Part shown: positions 1 through 9,112 of the stretch, piece after piece | How the letters are laid out: each line of letters starts with the position of its first letter | Numbering within the stretch: the stretch's first letter is position 1 | NCBI GenBank assembly: GCA_002414385.1 | Contig: DHZH01000002.1 | Coordinates: 186,001-250,000, forward strand | DNA: 64,000 nucleotides | Source: Gammaproteobacteria bacterium UBA5109 | GTDB taxonomy: Bacteria; Pseudomonadota; Gammaproteobacteria; Pseudomonadales; Pseudohongiellaceae | Reading direction: 5' to 3' | Program-made: the position numbers and the translations under genes | Notes under the pieces: model-generated | What the model was told of the DNA's origin: nothing | Database searches by the model: none | The model's input: only the letters and a program-made list of their open reading frames with translations

Positions 1-1266
1 CTGTATAAACCGGTTCCGGGACGCTTCAAGGACTACATTGCCATTCCCAAGGTAAACGGGTATCAGTCACTGCACACGACCCTGTTCAGCATTCATGCCA
101 TCCCGATTGAAATTCAGATTCGTACCGAAGACATGGAAGCCATGGCCAACAACGGGATCGCTGCCCACTGGCTCTATAAATCACACAATGAAATACCCAA
201 TCAAAGCCATATCCGGGCCCGTCAGTGGGTACAGGACCTGCTGGAGATGCAGGAACAGGCCGGTGATTCCCAGGAATTTATCGAGCATGTCAAAACCGAT
301 CTGTTCCCGGATGAAATTTATGTCTTTACTCCCAAGGGGGCAATCCTGGAATTACCTTCCGGTTCTACCGCCGTGGATTTCGCCTATGCGGTACATACGG
401 ATGTCGGTAATTCCTGTGTGGCCTGCCGTATAAACCGTCGCCTGGCACCCCTGAGCGAGCCACTGCAAAGTGGCCAGACCGTTGAAATCATCGCTTCCGG
501 TACCCACCCGAATCCGGCCTGGCTGAATTTTGTCGTGACCGGTAAAGCACGCAGCAATATCCGCCACTTTCTGAAAAAACAGCGCCGCTCCGAGGCCATT
601 ACCCTGGGACGCCGGCTGTTGAATAAAACCCTGGCTGGCTTTGGCTACAATCTGTCGAATATTCCCAAAGACAAGGTCGGCGGCCTGCTGGAAGAAACCG
701 ATTTTGATGTGCTGGATGATTTACTGGAGGATATTGGCCTGGGTAACCGCATGGCCTATATCGTTGCCCGGCGTTTGCTGCCAGGTGATTCCGCCAGCAA
801 ACCGGAGCCCGGTGAGGACGATGCGGCGCTGGCGATTCACGGTGCAGAAGGTATGGTGATGTCTTTTGCCAAATGCTGCCATCCGATTCCGGGAGACCCG
901 ATTGTCGGCTATGTTTCCTCAGGCCGCGGCATGATCGTGCATGTGGAAAGCTGCAACAATATCGCTGAAATTCTCAATGATCCGAAAAAACACCTGTCAT
1001 TACGCTGGGACCCGGGAGTAGAAGGCGAATTCCCTGTGGAGTTGCGGATTGAACTGGAACATCAGCGTGGCCTGATAGCGACCATCGCCAATGCAGTTAC
1101 TGCCTGTGAAGCCAATATTGAAAAAATCACCACCTCTGACCGCGACGCTCAATTCAGTATCGTCAACCTGACCGTCAGTGTGCGGAACCGGATTCATCTG
1201 GCGCGCGTCATGAAACGTGTCAGGGTAATCAAGCCAGTAAGCAAGGTTAGCCGTATCAAGAACTGA
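1..1266 (+). CDS. spoT: (p)ppGpp synthetase/hydrolase SpoT, C-terminal part (5' end outside window)
   Basis: The frame is open from base 1, so only the last 421 residues are visible; the HD hydrolase domain and most of the synthetase domain lie outside. The visible start is the end of the RelA/SpoT synthetase fold (YQSLHTT, then EIQIRT, then GIAAHW). A TGS domain follows at about visible residues 100-165 (DEIYVFTPKG), then the Cys-rich helical region (AKCCHPIPGD near 292) and a C-terminal ACT domain (from about 345). SpoT makes and degrades the stringent-response alarmone in the cytosol. Its place two genes from recG matches gammaproteobacterial spoT rather than relA. Its last 11 bases overlap the convergent regulator gene. 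Confidence 0.93.
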   Translation: MYKPVPGRFKDYIAIPKVNGYQSLHTTLFSIHAIPIEIQIRTEDMEAMANNGIAAHWLYKSHNEIPNQSHIRARQWVQDLLEMQEQAGDSQEFIEHVKTDLFPDEIYVFTPKGAILELPSGSTAVDFAYAVHTDVGNSCVACRINRRLAPLSEPLQSGQTVEIIASGTHPNPAWLNFVVTGKARSNIRHFLKKQRRSEAITLGRRLLNKTLAGFGYNLSNIPKDKVGGLLEETDFDVLDDLLEDIGLGNRMAYIVARRLLPGDSASKPEPGEDDAALAIHGAEGMVMSFAKCCHPIPGDPIVGYVSSGRGMIVHVESCNNIAEILNDPKKHLSLRWDPGVEGEFPVELRIELEHQRGLIATIANAVTACEANIEKITTSDRDAQFSIVNLTVSVRNRIHLARVMKRVRVIKPVSKVSRIKN

Positions 1267-3409
1267 GGCGCTGTTCTTTTTCCTGCTCATCCAGCATGGC
1301 CTGGGTCGAGGCGATAAAACTTTTTGCCTCATCTGCCGGCACCCCCTGACTGAAAACAAAGCCCTGGACTATCGGGCATTGCAGTTGATGTAGATAACGC
1401 AGCTGGTAATCCTGCTCAACCCCTTCGGCTACCATTTCCAGTTTCAGGCCCCTGGCCATGTGCGCAATTGCCTCAATGATAAAGCGGTCAGTTGATTCCT
1501 CCATATCCTGAATAAAACTGCGATCAATTTTAAGTCGATTTATCGGTAGCTTTTGCAGCAGACTCAGGGATGAATAGCCCGTACCGAAATCATCAATGGC
1601 AATATTTACACCGACATCGTGTAGCTGTTTTATTTTTGCCAGACTGTTTTCAATATTGCGCATCAGTACCCCTTCAGTCACTTCAATTTCCAGCTGACTG
1701 GCGTCCACAGAATGCTTTTTCAGGGAATCGATAATTTTGTCGGCAAAATTGTTTTGTTCGATCTCTTTACCGGAAAAATTAATGGCAAAGCGCTCGACCC
1801 TGAGGCCGTCTTTTTTCCAGTCAGCTATAACGCTCAACACCTCTTCCAGCACCCAGTCTCCAAGTTCACAGATTAGTCCGCTTTCTTCGGCTACGGTAAT
1901 AAAGTTGGATGGTGACAACAGGCCCTGCTGCGGATGATTCCAGCGTAACAATGCTTCCACACCAACAATCTGGCCGTCTTCCAGTCTGATTTGCGGCTGA
2001 TAAAACACTTCAAACTGCCCTTCTTTGAGTCCGGTACGAATTTCATTTTCTATCGATAGCAACAAATCATTTTTTTCACTCATGTTCTGATCATAACGAT
2101 GAAAATTATCTTTTCCGGCTTCTTTTGTGTGATACATGGCTATGTCTGAATTCTTGATAAGCATCTCGGCATTTTCGCCATCATGAGGGTATATCGATAT
2201 GCCAATACTGACGGTAACGTAGAGTTCATGATCATTAATGACAAATGGCTTCTTGATAGCGCTAACCACTTTTTCTGCAACGATCTGCGCATCTTCGACC
2301 GATTCAACAAATGGCAGCAGCACCATAAATTCATCACCACCGATTCTTGCCAGCGTATCACTTTCACGTAAACACTCATCCAGTCTCTCACTGACAAGTT
2401 GCAAAAGTGTGTCTCCTATAGAATGTCCGAGACTGTCATTCACTACTTTAAAGCGATCCAGGTCCAGAAACATTACTGCCAGTTTTCGGTTTTCTCGCCT
2501 GGCGTTATTAATCGTATTGCTGAGACGGTCCATAAACAAAGCCCGGTTGGGCAATCCTGTCAGTAAATCATGGTAAGCCTGATAGTGAATCAGTTTTTCC
2601 GATGCCAGCCGCTCAGTGACATCCCGGGCGACAACATAGGTCCCGGAAAAGTTTTTTAATCCCTGCGCATCGCTGTTTTCATAAACGCCGACGGAATTCA
2701 GCTCGATGGCGATCTTTTTTCTGCTGTCAATCTGTGGTATTTCTTTACAGCGTAGCCAGATCTCTTCTTCCCGTGTCGCTCTTGCTCCTTCCCGTCTTTC
2801 CTGAAAGCAATATGCTGCCTGTTCCAGACAGCGGGGCTCGACAATAAAAGAGTAATGTTCACCGAGTAATTCATTTTTGCTGTAGCCCAGTGCTTCTTCA
2901 GCACGCTTGTTGACAAAGACAAAGTGTCCGCCTTTATCAACAATAAAAATAATATCCGGTGAACTTTCCACCATGAACCGGTGAAGCTTTTCGGAGCGTT
3001 CAAGCTTTTTACGTAAAGACAGGAAGTCCTGTTCTACCTCGCGCTTGCTCATGGCATATCTGACTGTCGCCAGAAATTCATCCAGCTCAAAGGGCTTTTG
3101 CAGATAGTCAAACACACCGGAACGGAAAGCGCTGCTGACCACATCAAATCCGGTTTCCTCACTGATAACGATCACACTGGTAGTCAGTTCCTGCTGCTCA
3201 ATGAAGGCCAGCAAGTCCTGGCCTTCCATTTCGTGCAGCATTAAATCAAGTACCAGTAATTCCGGATCTTCAGCCAGTAAAACTGTCTTTGCCTGGCTTG
3301 TATCGCCAGCAGTGAATACCTGATAGGCATTTTCCTGTAATTGCTGACTGAGGCTGGCCAGCAGCTCAGGGTCCTCATCAACAATCAGTATCTTAGTATT
3401 TTCGCTCAT
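1256..3409 (-). CDS. Response regulator with PAS, GGDEF and EAL domains (c-di-GMP turnover)
   Basis: This 717-residue cytosolic protein has four modules. A receiver domain spans 1-125, with acidic pocket residues 11-13, phospho-acceptor Asp55 and Lys105. A PAS domain covers about 143-255. A diguanylate cyclase domain has an intact GGDEF near 357-361, preceded by RESD plus five residues, which matches the RxxD product-inhibition I-site. An EAL phosphodiesterase domain has EALLRW near 484 and DDFGTG further on. Both catalytic signatures look complete, so synthesis and hydrolysis of c-di-GMP are both possible. No histidine kinase is adjacent, so the phosphodonor is unknown. The gene converges on spoT and overlaps its 3' end. 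Activity direction is inference. Confidence 0.93.
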   Translation of the reverse strand: MSENTKILIVDEDPELLASLSQQLQENAYQVFTAGDTSQAKTVLLAEDPELLVLDLMLHEMEGQDLLAFIEQQELTTSVIVISEETGFDVVSSAFRSGVFDYLQKPFELDEFLATVRYAMSKREVEQDFLSLRKKLERSEKLHRFMVESSPDIIFIVDKGGHFVFVNKRAEEALGYSKNELLGEHYSFIVEPRCLEQAAYCFQERREGARATREEEIWLRCKEIPQIDSRKKIAIELNSVGVYENSDAQGLKNFSGTYVVARDVTERLASEKLIHYQAYHDLLTGLPNRALFMDRLSNTINNARRENRKLAVMFLDLDRFKVVNDSLGHSIGDTLLQLVSERLDECLRESDTLARIGGDEFMVLLPFVESVEDAQIVAEKVVSAIKKPFVINDHELYVTVSIGISIYPHDGENAEMLIKNSDIAMYHTKEAGKDNFHRYDQNMSEKNDLLLSIENEIRTGLKEGQFEVFYQPQIRLEDGQIVGVEALLRWNHPQQGLLSPSNFITVAEESGLICELGDWVLEEVLSVIADWKKDGLRVERFAINFSGKEIEQNNFADKIIDSLKKHSVDASQLEIEVTEGVLMRNIENSLAKIKQLHDVGVNIAIDDFGTGYSSLSLLQKLPINRLKIDRSFIQDMEESTDRFIIEAIAHMARGLKLEMVAEGVEQDYQLRYLHQLQCPIVQGFVFSQGVPADEAKSFIASTQAMLDEQEKEQRLSS

Positions 3410-3651
3410 GGCTTTAGTATTGCTTGGCTTTATCCGCAGGTGGTTTTGATATGCCCGTTACCTGCCGCAGGGTTAAGGTGCTACATCAACGGATATTTTA
3501 CAAATACCTCAAACAAAGCCCTGAATGATCAGGAGATATTTCCCCGGTCCGGCCCGCTGATTCTACCTCATGTCCCGGAAACGGTCACGGCAAGCATTAT
3601 GCCTGTCACTTCCTATTAGCGCCCTGCATAAAAACCCCCTAGAATTGCATC

Positions 3652-5778
3652 ATGCCCGTAAAGAAACTCAACACTACTGCACATTCTGCAAAACTCTTGC
3701 CCCTGGATAAAATGTCCCTGACGCAGCTCAAAGGTGTTGGGCCGGCACTGGCAAAAAAACTTGCAAACCTGAATATCTTTTCTCCGGCAGATCTGCTGTT
3801 TCATTTGCCATTCAGGTATCAGGATCGTACACGTCTGACTCCCATTGCTGCACTTCAGCCTGGTCGTGATGTGGTTATCGAGGGGGAAATTCTTGGCAGC
3901 GCCATCGTTTTTGGCCGGCGTCGCAGTTTACTGGTAAAAATCAAAGATTCCAGTGGCATTGCCAATCTGCGTTTCTTTCATTTCAGTGCGGCACAAAAAA
4001 GCAATCTGGCCGACGGTAAACGTATTCGTTGTTATGGCGAAGCTCGCTGGGGGCGCAGCGGGGTGGAGATGTTTCATCCTGAATATAAAGTTCTTGCCAG
4101 TGGTGAAAGTTTTCCCGCTAACCAGCGCCTGACCCCCGTTTATCCAAGCACTGATGGTCTGCAACAAAATCGCCTGCGAAATATTATCGAGCAGGCCCTG
4201 GTCCTGCTAAACCGCTCTCCTGATTCATTAAAAGAACTACTGCCGCAGGACTTGCTTGAAGACCTGCACAACAGCACGCTGCACGAAGCACTGAATTATG
4301 TTCATCATCCCCCCAAGGATGCTGAGCTGTCTGCCCTTGAAGCCGGCACACATCCCTGTCAGCAACGTCTGGTTTTTGAAGAATTACTGGCACATTTTTT
4401 ATGCCTGCGCCGTATGCGTGACAGGGCAAGAAAAGAAAAAGCGGCAAAATTATCCGCCAGCAGGTCCCTGATTCCGGCATTATTACAGTCCCTGCCCTTT
4501 ACCCTGACTGCTGCACAGGAGAAAGCTTTTGCCGAAGTTAGCAAGGACCTGGCAAGCAATGTTCCGATGTTGCGGCTGCTACAGGGGGACGTGGGTTCCG
4601 GTAAAACCATGGTGGCAATTCTTGCGGCTCTGCAGACGGTTGAAAACGCCTTTCAGGTGGCCATTATGGCACCAACTGAAATTCTGGCAGAACAACATTT
4701 CCTGAACTTTATGGCCATGCTTGAAGGCAGCAATATCGAAGTCTGTTTTCTCAGTGGCAAAATCAAAGGCAACAAGCGGGCTGAAACCCTGGCTTTGATA
4801 GCCAGCGGTCAGGCCGGGATAATTATCGGGACCCACGCCCTGTTCCAGGATGAGGTTGTCTTCTCACAACTGGGGCTATTGGTCATCGATGAGCAACACC
4901 GCTTTGGCGTTCATCAGCGCCTGGCTTTGCTCGAGAAAGGGCAGCCTCACGGACTGGTTCCGCATCAGCTGGTAATGACAGCCACGCCTATTCCCCGAAC
5001 CCTGATGATGAGTGCCTACGCCGACCTGGATTATTCCGTGATTGATGAGCTGCCGCCGGGTCGTACTGCGGTCAATACTTTATTGATCGCTGATTCACGC
5101 CGCGATGAAGTGATTGCAAGAATCCGGGAAGCCTGTGCCCAGGGCCGACAGGCCTACTGGGTCTGTACCCTGATCGAAGAATCAGAAGCACTGCAGTGCC
5201 AGGCTGCCGAAGCCACGTATACAAATCTACAGCAGCAGCTTGCTGGCCTTAATGTCGGCCTGATTCACGGGCGCATGAAAGCTGCAGAAAAAAGCCAGAT
5301 CATGAATCAGTTCAAAAGCGGGGAAATACATCTGCTGGTGGCGACCACAGTCATTGAGGTTGGCGTCGATGTACCCAATGCCTCACTGATGATAATCGAA
5401 AATCCGGAACGTCTGGGGCTGGCGCAACTACATCAGTTACGTGGCAGGGTCGGGCGTGGCAACACCGACAGTCATTGTCTTTTGCTTTATCGCAAGCCGC
5501 TATCTGAACTGAGTCAGAAACGCCTGACCATAATGCGCAGCAGTAATGATGGTTTTTATATTGCCCAAAAGGATCTGGAAATACGCGGGCCGGGTGAAGT
5601 GCTTGGTACGCGTCAGACCGGCCTGATGAATTACCGGCTTGCCGATCTGAGTCGTGATGCCCACCTGCAGGAGGATATTCATCGCTGGGCCGGTCGTATC
5701 CGTGAAACACATCCGCAAATTATTGATGCCCTGATTGACCGCTGGCTATCAGTCAATCAGCAATACGGTACGGTCTGA
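3652..5778 (+). CDS. recG: ATP-dependent DNA helicase RecG
   Basis: RecG remodels stalled replication forks and branch-migrates Holliday junctions. The 708-residue protein has the usual wedge/OB domain in the first third, including the helix-hairpin-helix-like LKGVGPALAKKL. The SF2 motor follows: Walker A GDVGSGKT (about 311), DEQH box (about 412), TATPIPRTL, and the RecG-type C-terminal QLRGRVGRG (about 595). Length is normal for the family. The upstream 242-bp gap to the divergent regulator gene holds no recognisable gene. The stop lies two bases from the end of the convergent symporter gene, so there is no room for a conventional terminator between them. Confidence 0.97.
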   Translation: MPVKKLNTTAHSAKLLPLDKMSLTQLKGVGPALAKKLANLNIFSPADLLFHLPFRYQDRTRLTPIAALQPGRDVVIEGEILGSAIVFGRRRSLLVKIKDSSGIANLRFFHFSAAQKSNLADGKRIRCYGEARWGRSGVEMFHPEYKVLASGESFPANQRLTPVYPSTDGLQQNRLRNIIEQALVLLNRSPDSLKELLPQDLLEDLHNSTLHEALNYVHHPPKDAELSALEAGTHPCQQRLVFEELLAHFLCLRRMRDRARKEKAAKLSASRSLIPALLQSLPFTLTAAQEKAFAEVSKDLASNVPMLRLLQGDVGSGKTMVAILAALQTVENAFQVAIMAPTEILAEQHFLNFMAMLEGSNIEVCFLSGKIKGNKRAETLALIASGQAGIIIGTHALFQDEVVFSQLGLLVIDEQHRFGVHQRLALLEKGQPHGLVPHQLVMTATPIPRTLMMSAYADLDYSVIDELPPGRTAVNTLLIADSRRDEVIARIREACAQGRQAYWVCTLIEESEALQCQAAEATYTNLQQQLAGLNVGLIHGRMKAAEKSQIMNQFKSGEIHLLVATTVIEVGVDVPNASLMIIENPERLGLAQLHQLRGRVGRGNTDSHCLLLYRKPLSELSQKRLTIMRSSNDGFYIAQKDLEIRGPGEVLGTRQTGLMNYRLADLSRDAHLQEDIHRWAGRIRETHPQIIDALIDRWLSVNQQYGTV

Positions 5779-5780
5779 AC

Positions 5781-7100
5781 TTAGTCGTCAGCCGCGAGGG
5801 AGCTGCCTGTATAGCTTTGCGGCGAAGATTCCAGAACCCCCGGTTCGCCCAGGCGTTTGGCAATGATCACGGCACCACAGGAATCACTGAAAACATTCAC
5901 AGCCGTACGGCACATATCCAGAATCCTGTCGGTCACCAGTAACAACCCTATGGCTTCAATCGGCAAGCCAATGGCCGTGAGGATGACGGTAATGGCGACC
6001 AGGCTGGCTGCCGGTATCCCGGCCACGCCAATGGAAGTCAACAGGGCAATCAACACCACAGTGAACTGGGTAGTAAAGGTCAGATCCAGTCCGTAGGCCT
6101 GCGCCAGAAACAGTGCCGCCACACATTCATACAGGGCCGTGCCGTCCATATTGACCGTGGCCCCCAGGGGCAGCACAAAGCTGGTGGTTTTCTCGGAAAC
6201 CCCGGCATTCTTCTCCACACATTCCATGGTCAGGGGCAAGGTGGCTGAGGAGGAAGAGGTAGAAAATGCAGTCAGGATCGCCGGCGCCATGGCCCGGTAG
6301 TGCGCCACCGGACTGACACCCCCTATGTATTTTAATAACAGCGGCAATACCACGACCATATGCAGGCCCAGCGCTATCAGGACAGTGATAAAAAACATCA
6401 GCATGGGCTGGAAGGCGGCAAATCCGGTTTCTGCAATGGTGGCTGCCACCAGTCCAAAAACCCCGAAAGGAGCAAAACGCATGACCCACATGGTAATTCG
6501 CATCATGGTTTCAGAAATTCCCTGCCAGAAATTCAGCAGCACTTCACCCTGACGGTTGGGAATCTGGGTCATGAAAAACCCGAACACCAGGGAAAAGAAA
6601 ATCAGTCCCAGCATCTGCCCTTCGGCAGCGGCCGATATGACATTGGAGGGAATCATGCGTAAAAAGATGGCAATGATATCGGCGCCACCACGCCCTTCAA
6701 TACTGGCCACGGTTGAGGCAAGAGCGCCATCATCCGTGCTCAGGTTAAGGCGGTCACCGGCTGGCGCACCATCAATGATGCCCGGTGCAAGAATATTCAC
6801 CACCAATAAACCAACCAGAATAGCCAGGGTGCTGGTCATGGCATAGTAACCCAGGGTCATGCCACCCAGGCGCCCCAGGTCACCTCGCCCACCCAGATTT
6901 GCCACGCCGCAGATAATGGATGACATGATCAGCGGCACGATTATCATCTGCAGAGCATTGAGGAAAAGCGTGCCGATAAAGTCATAAACGGCATAGAAGC
7001 TGACCCCGGCGATGCTCATTTCTGTGCCGGTAATCTGTCCGAAAATAAAAGCCAGTATGATGGCTATCAGTATCTGCCAGTGTAGTTTGATTTTCTTCAT
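5781..7100 (-). CDS. Dicarboxylate/amino acid:cation symporter (DAACS family)
   Basis: This 439-residue inner-membrane transporter belongs to the GltP/DctA glutamate/C4-dicarboxylate symporter family. Supporting features are the N-terminal amphipathic start followed by several hydrophobic helices, the serine-rich hairpin SSSSATLP, and the NMDGTALYE segment of helix 7 that binds cation and substrate in characterised homologues. The C-terminal helix region (TDRILDMCRTAVNVFSDS) is also typical. Substrate cannot be assigned from sequence alone: glutamate, aspartate or C4-dicarboxylates are all possible. It converges with recG and is divergent from ubiA. The first about 25 residues form the first membrane helix. 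Confidence 0.88.
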   Translation of the reverse strand: MKKIKLHWQILIAIILAFIFGQITGTEMSIAGVSFYAVYDFIGTLFLNALQMIIVPLIMSSIICGVANLGGRGDLGRLGGMTLGYYAMTSTLAILVGLLVVNILAPGIIDGAPAGDRLNLSTDDGALASTVASIEGRGGADIIAIFLRMIPSNVISAAAEGQMLGLIFFSLVFGFFMTQIPNRQGEVLLNFWQGISETMMRITMWVMRFAPFGVFGLVAATIAETGFAAFQPMLMFFITVLIALGLHMVVVLPLLLKYIGGVSPVAHYRAMAPAILTAFSTSSSSATLPLTMECVEKNAGVSEKTTSFVLPLGATVNMDGTALYECVAALFLAQAYGLDLTFTTQFTVVLIALLTSIGVAGIPAASLVAITVILTAIGLPIEAIGLLLVTDRILDMCRTAVNVFSDSCGAVIIAKRLGEPGVLESSPQSYTGSSLAADD

Positions 7101-7211
7101 TCACTCAATCAGCTTGGGAAAGCTCAGAAAACCATTTAAACAGTGCGCTTTGTTTTATTCAATGCTCATCTAAGTGTGTCTATAATTGCGTCTCACTTAT
7201 AAACTATTCAC

Positions 7212-8171
7212 ATGTCATTGAAATCCTATATCCAATCCCTCAGGCAACAATGCTCAGCCTTGAAAGCCGGACTCTGGCAGCACTTCGAAAAGCGGTTTCC
7301 TGTTTCAGCCCGCAAACTGCCAGCCTTCTGGCGCCTGACGCGCATGCACCGGCCGATCGGCTTTTATCTGGTCTTATGGCCGACCTTATGGTGCCTGTGG
7401 ATTGCCGGTTCCGGCTCCCCGGACCTGAAACTGGTGCTGATCTTTTTTACCGGAACCTTGCTGATGCGGGCTGCCGGCTGCTGTATTAATGATTTTGCCG
7501 ACCGTGATTTTGACGCTCATGTTGAGCGAACCCGTGACCGGCCGCTGGCCACTGGTGAGTTAAGCGCGCGGGATGCCTTGCTGTGTTGTGCTGCCCTGTG
7601 TTTTATCGCATTTTTACTGGTGCTGATGACCAACTGGTTAACCGTCGCAATGGCCGTTGCTGCCGTGGGGCTGGCCCTGACTTATCCTTTCATGAAGCGT
7701 TATACCCATTTGCCACAGGTGGTCCTGGGAGCGGCATTTTCCTGGGGTGGCCTGATGGCTTTCACTGCCCAGACCGGCTCACTTCCTGCCCAGGCCTGGC
7801 TTCTGTATATCGCCAATCTTCTGTGGACCATTGCCTATGACACGCAATATGCCATGGTTGACCGTGACGATGACCTGAAAATTGGCATCAAATCCACCGC
7901 GATTCTTTTTGCTGAGGGCGATATTTTTGTTATCGGATTTTTGCAGATGTTTTTTCTGGTAACAATGGCCCTGAGCGCGAACTATTTTGGCCTGGGTAAC
8001 TGGTTTGAGTTTGGCCTGGTACTGGCGGGTTTGTTGTTTGTTTATCAGCATACCCTGACCTGGAACCGCGAACCTGCCGATTGCTTCAGGGCTTTTCTGA
8101 ATAATAATTATGTCGGGCTGATTATTTTCGTAGCAACAGTCCTGGATTATTTATTCCGAAGCACTGCCTAA
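7212..8171 (+). CDS. ubiA: 4-hydroxybenzoate octaprenyltransferase UbiA
   Basis: UbiA prenylates 4-hydroxybenzoate in the inner membrane, the committed membrane step of ubiquinone synthesis. The 319-residue protein has the two Asp-rich prenyltransferase motifs: NDFADRDFD followed by RTRDRPLATGE, and DTQYAMVDRDDDLKIGIKS. Hydrophobic segments make about eight or nine helices. It carries an N-terminal extension of about 35 residues before the RLTRMHRPIGFYL start of the domain. No ubiC is adjacent, although that pairing is common. The last four bases overlap the convergent PHP phosphatase gene. Confidence 0.95.
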   Translation: MSLKSYIQSLRQQCSALKAGLWQHFEKRFPVSARKLPAFWRLTRMHRPIGFYLVLWPTLWCLWIAGSGSPDLKLVLIFFTGTLLMRAAGCCINDFADRDFDAHVERTRDRPLATGELSARDALLCCAALCFIAFLLVLMTNWLTVAMAVAAVGLALTYPFMKRYTHLPQVVLGAAFSWGGLMAFTAQTGSLPAQAWLLYIANLLWTIAYDTQYAMVDRDDDLKIGIKSTAILFAEGDIFVIGFLQMFFLVTMALSANYFGLGNWFEFGLVLAGLLFVYQHTLTWNREPADCFRAFLNNNYVGLIIFVATVLDYLFRSTA

Positions 8172-9040
8172 TACTGCATCAGGTTCGGTTTTTGCCAGTC
8201 AAGTGTGGCTCCAAGATTGCTTAAAACTGTCAGGCCCTGATCATAGTTTCTACCGACCGATGACACGCCATGGGAATCATCACCGGGAACCAGGGCAATA
8301 TTTTTCTGCAGTGCCTGTTTAATAATGCTCAGCGATGGATATTGCTCCATGGCTTTATCAAAACCACGTAAATTGAAATCAAGTATCAGCCTGTTTTCAG
8401 CAATAAAGTCGAGGTTTCGGGTGATTCTTTCCTGCACGGCATCCTGCTTCAAGGTCTTCAGATAATCCTGGTCATAAATCCTGATTAGATCAAAATGTCC
8501 GACCACAGACGGTTTGAATTTCTGCAGCATGTCGAACTGGGCATCAAAATAATCACAATACAGTTGCGTCATGCTGCCGGCTTCCTGCAGTGCCTGCTGA
8601 AATAGTTCATGACTGTAATCAATGCCGGTTTTGCCAACATGATGCAATGATCCAACCAGGTAGTCCGGCTGGTATTGTTCGATCAGTGCCTCTACATGAG
8701 TTTCAGAACCGGGATAATGTTCAATTTCAAAGGCCAGAAACAGCTCGATTTGTTCGCGATATTTTTGTTGAAGTTCGCGGCCGAGACGGAAGTATTCGGC
8801 AAAGCGCTCCTGCAGAAAGTCTGCGCTCAATCCGGCCTGTTTTTCATCAGGATAACGCATGGCATCACTGGCAGGAGGAATATGTTCAGTTATGCCGGCC
8901 CAGCGAAAGCCCTGAGTGATATAAGCCTGGACAATTTCTTCCAGCTTGTCGCTGGCATGCTGACAGAACTGCCCGCTGTGGCCCCCGTGCACGGAAACCC
9001 TGTCAGCCTTGATTAAAACTTTTTCCAGCCCTTTGTTCAT
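8168..9040 (-). CDS. PHP-family histidinol-phosphatase-like protein
   Basis: The 290-residue protein has the metal-binding motifs of the PHP superfamily in the HisJ/HisK arrangement: SVHGGHSG near the N terminus, ITEHIPP near residue 51, EIEHYPG, GSLHHVG, GHFDLIR, and a final GDDSHG before the C terminus. HisJ enzymes dephosphorylate L-histidinol phosphate in histidine synthesis. There are no his genes nearby, so the substrate remains an inference and another phosphoester is possible. The start is the first Met in frame, and the gene is divergent from the FemAB-like acyltransferase with a gap of about 70 bp that must hold both promoters. Confidence 0.8.
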   Translation of the reverse strand: MNKGLEKVLIKADRVSVHGGHSGQFCQHASDKLEEIVQAYITQGFRWAGITEHIPPASDAMRYPDEKQAGLSADFLQERFAEYFRLGRELQQKYREQIELFLAFEIEHYPGSETHVEALIEQYQPDYLVGSLHHVGKTGIDYSHELFQQALQEAGSMTQLYCDYFDAQFDMLQKFKPSVVGHFDLIRIYDQDYLKTLKQDAVQERITRNLDFIAENRLILDFNLRGFDKAMEQYPSLSIIKQALQKNIALVPGDDSHGVSSVGRNYDQGLTVLSNLGATLDWQKPNLMQY

Positions 9041-9112
9041 TATGGTGCTTCTTGTACACTCAAAGACCAGAGCACCTTAACCCATATCAGTACCGCAATA
9101 AAGTCGTCTTCT

